From Actinomycetota bacterium (lineage in GTDB: Bacteria > Actinomycetota > Thermoleophilia > Gaiellales > Gaiellaceae): 6,604 nt of DNA. Of this stretch, positions 4,849 through 6,604 are shown one piece after another. The notes beneath the pieces were generated by a model. It was not told the DNA's origin. It worked only from the letters and a program-made list of their open reading frames with translations, and did not search any database. The DNA lies in contig JACDGR010000192.1 of NCBI GenBank assembly GCA_013821525.1, positions 1 to 6,604 on the forward strand, given 5' to 3'. A program made the translations under genes and the position numbers. Position 1 is the first letter of the stretch, and each line of letters opens with the position of its first letter.

Positions 4849-4858
4849 TCACCTCCTT
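4849..4858 (-). promoter_or_regulatory. Full-length Shine-Dalgarno sequence of the cold-shock gene
   Basis: AAGGAGGTGA on the minus strand is complementary over all ten bases to the usual 3' end of bacterial 16S rRNA and lies 6 nt before the ATG. It contrasts with the SD-less leaderless-type genes around it and predicts very high translation. Confidence 0.85.
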
Positions 4859-4930
4859 GCCAACTAAGTGAACGGGCAAGAAGGCGTCTGTCACCATCTC
4901 AACACTCGCTCAAGTTCCCTTGCGGTCCGC

Positions 4931-4936
4931 AGCATA
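4931..4936 (-). promoter_or_regulatory. Possible -10 box of the cold-shock gene
   Basis: TATGCT on the minus strand is the best -10-like hexamer in the leader. It would give a 5' untranslated region of about 80 nt, the kind of length in which cold-shock leaders fold. No convincing -35 box is present and other start points are possible. Confidence 0.3.
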
Positions 4937-4954
4937 GCGCCGAACGAGCCTGGG

Positions 4955-4960
4955 TAGGCT
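4955..4960 (+). promoter_or_regulatory. Putative -10 box of the hemolysin III-like gene (leaderless type)
   Basis: TAGGCT is followed by exactly 6 nt and the ATG at 4967, with no Shine-Dalgarno sequence. The transcript would start at the ATG. It overlaps the region driving the divergent cold-shock gene. Confidence 0.5.
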
Positions 4961-4966
4961 CCGGAT

Positions 4967-5620
4967 ATGACAGTCCGGGTCAAGCCGCTGGTCAAGCCAC
5001 GGCTCCGAGGCGTCATCCACGAGGTCGGCTTCTACACGGTGCTCGTCCTCTCCGTGCCGCTGATCCTGACGGCCGAGCCCGGCCGCGCGCGTCTCTCCGC
5101 CGTCGTCTTCTCGGTCTGCCTCGCGGGCTGCTTCGGGGCCAGCGCCCTCTACCACCGGCCAACCTGGACGCCGGCTCGGCGCTCGTGGCTCGCGCGTCTC
5201 GACCATGCCGGTATCTACCTGCTGATCGCCGGCACCTACACTCCGTTCGGCCTGCTCGTGCTGTCGCGGAACTGGGCGATCCCCGTGCTGGCGATCGTCT
5301 ACACCGGTGCGGCGACGGCGATCCTGCTGAAGCTCTTCTGGCCGGGGAAGCCAAAGGTGCTGTCGGCAGTGATCGGAATCGCGCTGGGCTGGGTCGCTGT
5401 CGCGGCGGTGACGCAACTCGCGAAGATCGGCGCCACCGGCCTGACCCTGATCGGCCTCGGCGGTCTCTTCTACACGGTCGGCGCGGTCATCTACGCCCGG
5501 CGTCGCCCCGACCCGCGGCCGGCGGTGTTCGGCTACCACGAACTCTTCCACCTCTGCACCGTCGCTGCAGCGGGCTGCCAGTACGTCGCGATCGCGTTCT
5601 ACGTCCTGCCGCGCGGCTGA
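4967..5620 (+). CDS. Hemolysin III / PAQR family membrane protein
   Basis: The 217-residue product is a seven-helix integral membrane protein of the hemolysin III (HlyIII, YqfA-like) branch of the PAQR superfamily. Members share a metal-site pattern with adiponectin receptors; their role in most bacteria is unsettled and the haemolysin name is historical. The family opening KPRLRGVIHE (9-18) comes first. SALYH (59-63) follows in helix 2, then LDHAGIYLLIAGTYTPF (78-94) in helix 3, and HELFH (191-195) in helix 7. H63, D79, H191 and H195 are the likely zinc ligands and supporting residues, all present, so the site looks intact. The short positively charged N-terminus suggests an inside location. 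Length is normal for the family. The ATG is directly preceded by a TAGGCT box at 6 nt and no Shine-Dalgarno sequence. It is divergent from the cold-shock gene and convergent with the TPR gene. Confidence 0.93.
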   Translation: MTVRVKPLVKPRLRGVIHEVGFYTVLVLSVPLILTAEPGRARLSAVVFSVCLAGCFGASALYHRPTWTPARRSWLARLDHAGIYLLIAGTYTPFGLLVLSRNWAIPVLAIVYTGAATAILLKLFWPGKPKVLSAVIGIALGWVAVAAVTQLAKIGATGLTLIGLGGLFYTVGAVIYARRRPDPRPAVFGYHELFHLCTVAAAGCQYVAIAFYVLPRG

Positions 5621-5624
5621 ACCG

Positions 5625-5663
5625 CGGCTAAGCCGGTCTGACCGTCGCCTGAGCCGGGCTCAG
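5625..5663. terminator. Two small palindromes at a convergent gene junction
   Basis: CGGCTAAGCCG (5625-5635) overlaps the stop codon of the minus-strand TPR gene, and CTGAGCCGGGCTCAG (5649-5663) lies just inside its 3' end. Both could form short hairpins downstream of the hemolysin III-like stop codon at 5620. No T-run follows on the plus strand, so a canonical terminator is not shown, and part of the symmetry may be chance in GC-rich coding sequence. Confidence 0.3.
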
Positions 5664-6604
5664 ATCGGTTGCGAGACGCAGGACCCGGAGAGCGCCCGCC
5701 GTGTCCCCATCCGCCTCGAGCAGGTCGGCGTACTTTCGGCCTGCTTCGAGCGCGCGCCCCCGATTGTGCTCGAGCACGAGCTCCAGGCCCTGCTCATAGA
5801 GCATGCGCGCACGGCCGAGATCGCCGGATGCCCGGAAGACGTCGCCGAGCGCGACATAGGCACCGCCGCGATCACCGGGAGACAGCTCGTCGACGAGCTC
5901 GAAAGCCACCGAGGCTGCGCGCGCTGCCTCGTTGACTTGCCCCGTCAAGACGAGCGCACGCGCCTCCTCGATCGAAAACCGAGCGTCGCCGGCTTTCGTC
6001 AGTTCGCCACCGAAGAGCGCGCGACCGCGTGCCAGCGTCTCGAGCGCCTGATCGCCCTGACCGGACTCGATCTCGGCGAAGGCGAGGAGGTGGTACGCCA
6101 TTCCGACGTACGTCGTCTGCTCCGTGCGCTCGAGAATGTCCAGTGCGCGCCTCGCGTACTTCGCTGCGAGGGGCGCCTCGCCGCGCAAGCCGTGCAGACG
6201 CGACTGCGACCAGAGGACGCGCGCCGACATGATCGGGTCGGGGAGTCGCTCGGCGATCTGAATCACTTCGGCGAGCGTCCGCTCCGCGTCGGCGAACGCG
6301 CCGTTGTCGATCAGCGCATTCGCCAACAGGATCGAAAAGCGCAGCTGCTCGAGCGGCGCGTCGGCAGCCTTGCATTCCGTCACGGCAGATTCGAACAGTG
6401 CGATCGCAAGCTCGCGCGAGCCTGCGCTCGCATACGCACGTCCGAGGGAGTCGACCGCACCGGGATCGGTGATCGCCTTCCCACCGTTCAGGTCGACCGC
6501 CTCCTTGAGGAGCGCGATCGCATTCGTGTGATCGCCGGCTCGGAACGCGATCTGTCCCAGACCGGCGATCGCTGCCGGCCGGCATAGGTCACCCGGCTGC
6601 AGTC
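5628..6604 (-). CDS. Tetratricopeptide repeat protein, C-terminal part (5' end outside window)
   Basis: The reading frame is open from the right edge to a TAG at 5628, giving 324 visible residues without a start in view. A GTG at 6383 exists, but the upstream codons continue the same repeat pattern (for example AVDSLGRAYASAGSRELAIA), so the gene clearly begins beyond the window. The whole visible part is helical TPR-like repeats of about 34-42 residues, with the recurring G/A-x3-A pattern in NALIDNGAFADAERTLAEVI, ARRALDILE, VALGDVFRASGDLGRARMLY and YADLLEADGDTAGALRVL. Such repeats form protein-binding superhelices. In Actinomycetota, proteins of this style often carry an N-terminal helix-turn-helix domain and act as regulators; this is recollection, and that part is not visible here. 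The stop lies 7 nt from that of the convergent hemolysin III-like gene. Confidence 0.85.
   Translation of the reverse strand, partial: LQPGDLCRPAAIAGLGQIAFRAGDHTNAIALLKEAVDLNGGKAITDPGAVDSLGRAYASAGSRELAIALFESAVTECKAADAPLEQLRFSILLANALIDNGAFADAERTLAEVIQIAERLPDPIMSARVLWSQSRLHGLRGEAPLAAKYARRALDILERTEQTTYVGMAYHLLAFAEIESGQGDQALETLARGRALFGGELTKAGDARFSIEEARALVLTGQVNEAARAASVAFELVDELSPGDRGGAYVALGDVFRASGDLGRARMLYEQGLELVLEHNRGRALEAGRKYADLLEADGDTAGALRVLRLATDLSPAQATVRPA

Noticed and set aside
4477..5631. A 384-codon plus-strand open frame crossing infA, the cold-shock gene and the hemolysin III-like gene
   Set aside because: It runs antisense to two clear genes and out of frame with a third, and its sequence is arginine- and proline-rich low-complexity translation.
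5766..6587. A 273-codon plus-strand frame opposite the TPR gene
   Set aside because: Shadow frame; the minus-strand translation has clear repeated TPR helices.

Overview
The window is about 6.6 kb of GC-rich, densely packed bacterial chromosome. Coding density, strong GC bias at third codon positions, frequent genes without a Shine-Dalgarno sequence but with a TANNNT box 6-8 nt upstream, and the style of the proteins (membrane-anchored class III cyclase, CspA-like protein, tetratricopeptide repeat protein) suggest an Actinomycetota chromosome. A deep lineage such as Thermoleophilia (Gaiellales or Solirubrobacterales) is plausible. That placement is inferred from gene style, because the window has no rRNA or other taxonomic marker.

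Layout, left to right. (1) Positions 45-1910, minus strand: an eight-helix membrane-anchored adenylate/guanylate cyclase followed 30 nt later by a GNAT acetyltransferase, probably one operon. (2) Positions 1911-2191: a gene-free stretch with an array of eight ACCWGGT heptamers in three clusters of about 60-bp period, able to fold into long hairpins. (3) Positions 2192-3106: a small two-helix membrane protein on the minus strand, and divergent from it a 37-residue lysine-rich protein and a two-CBS-domain protein on the plus strand. A 16-bp interrupted inverted repeat sits in the shared promoter region. (4) Positions 3108-4842, minus strand: a cold-shock protein, then a terminator-like hairpin, then translation initiation factor IF-1 with an apparent ATA start, then a TIM-barrel glycosidase-like protein. 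(5) Positions 4967-5620, plus strand: a seven-helix hemolysin III/PAQR family membrane protein, divergent from the cold-shock gene. (6) Positions 5628-6604, minus strand: the C-terminal part of a large TPR protein whose 5' end lies outside the window.

The genes look like ordinary chromosomal housekeeping, signalling and stress functions; I see no prophage, transposase, tRNA, rRNA or CRISPR array. Functional links visible here are cyclase plus acetyltransferase (possible cyclic-nucleotide and acetylation signalling) and the CspA/IF-1 pair, two OB-fold RNA-binding proteins tied to translation in the cold. The items most worth a second look are the ACCWGGT array, the ATA start of IF-1 with its upstream hairpin, the inverted repeat at the divergent promoter, and the mixture of leaderless-type and Shine-Dalgarno-type genes.
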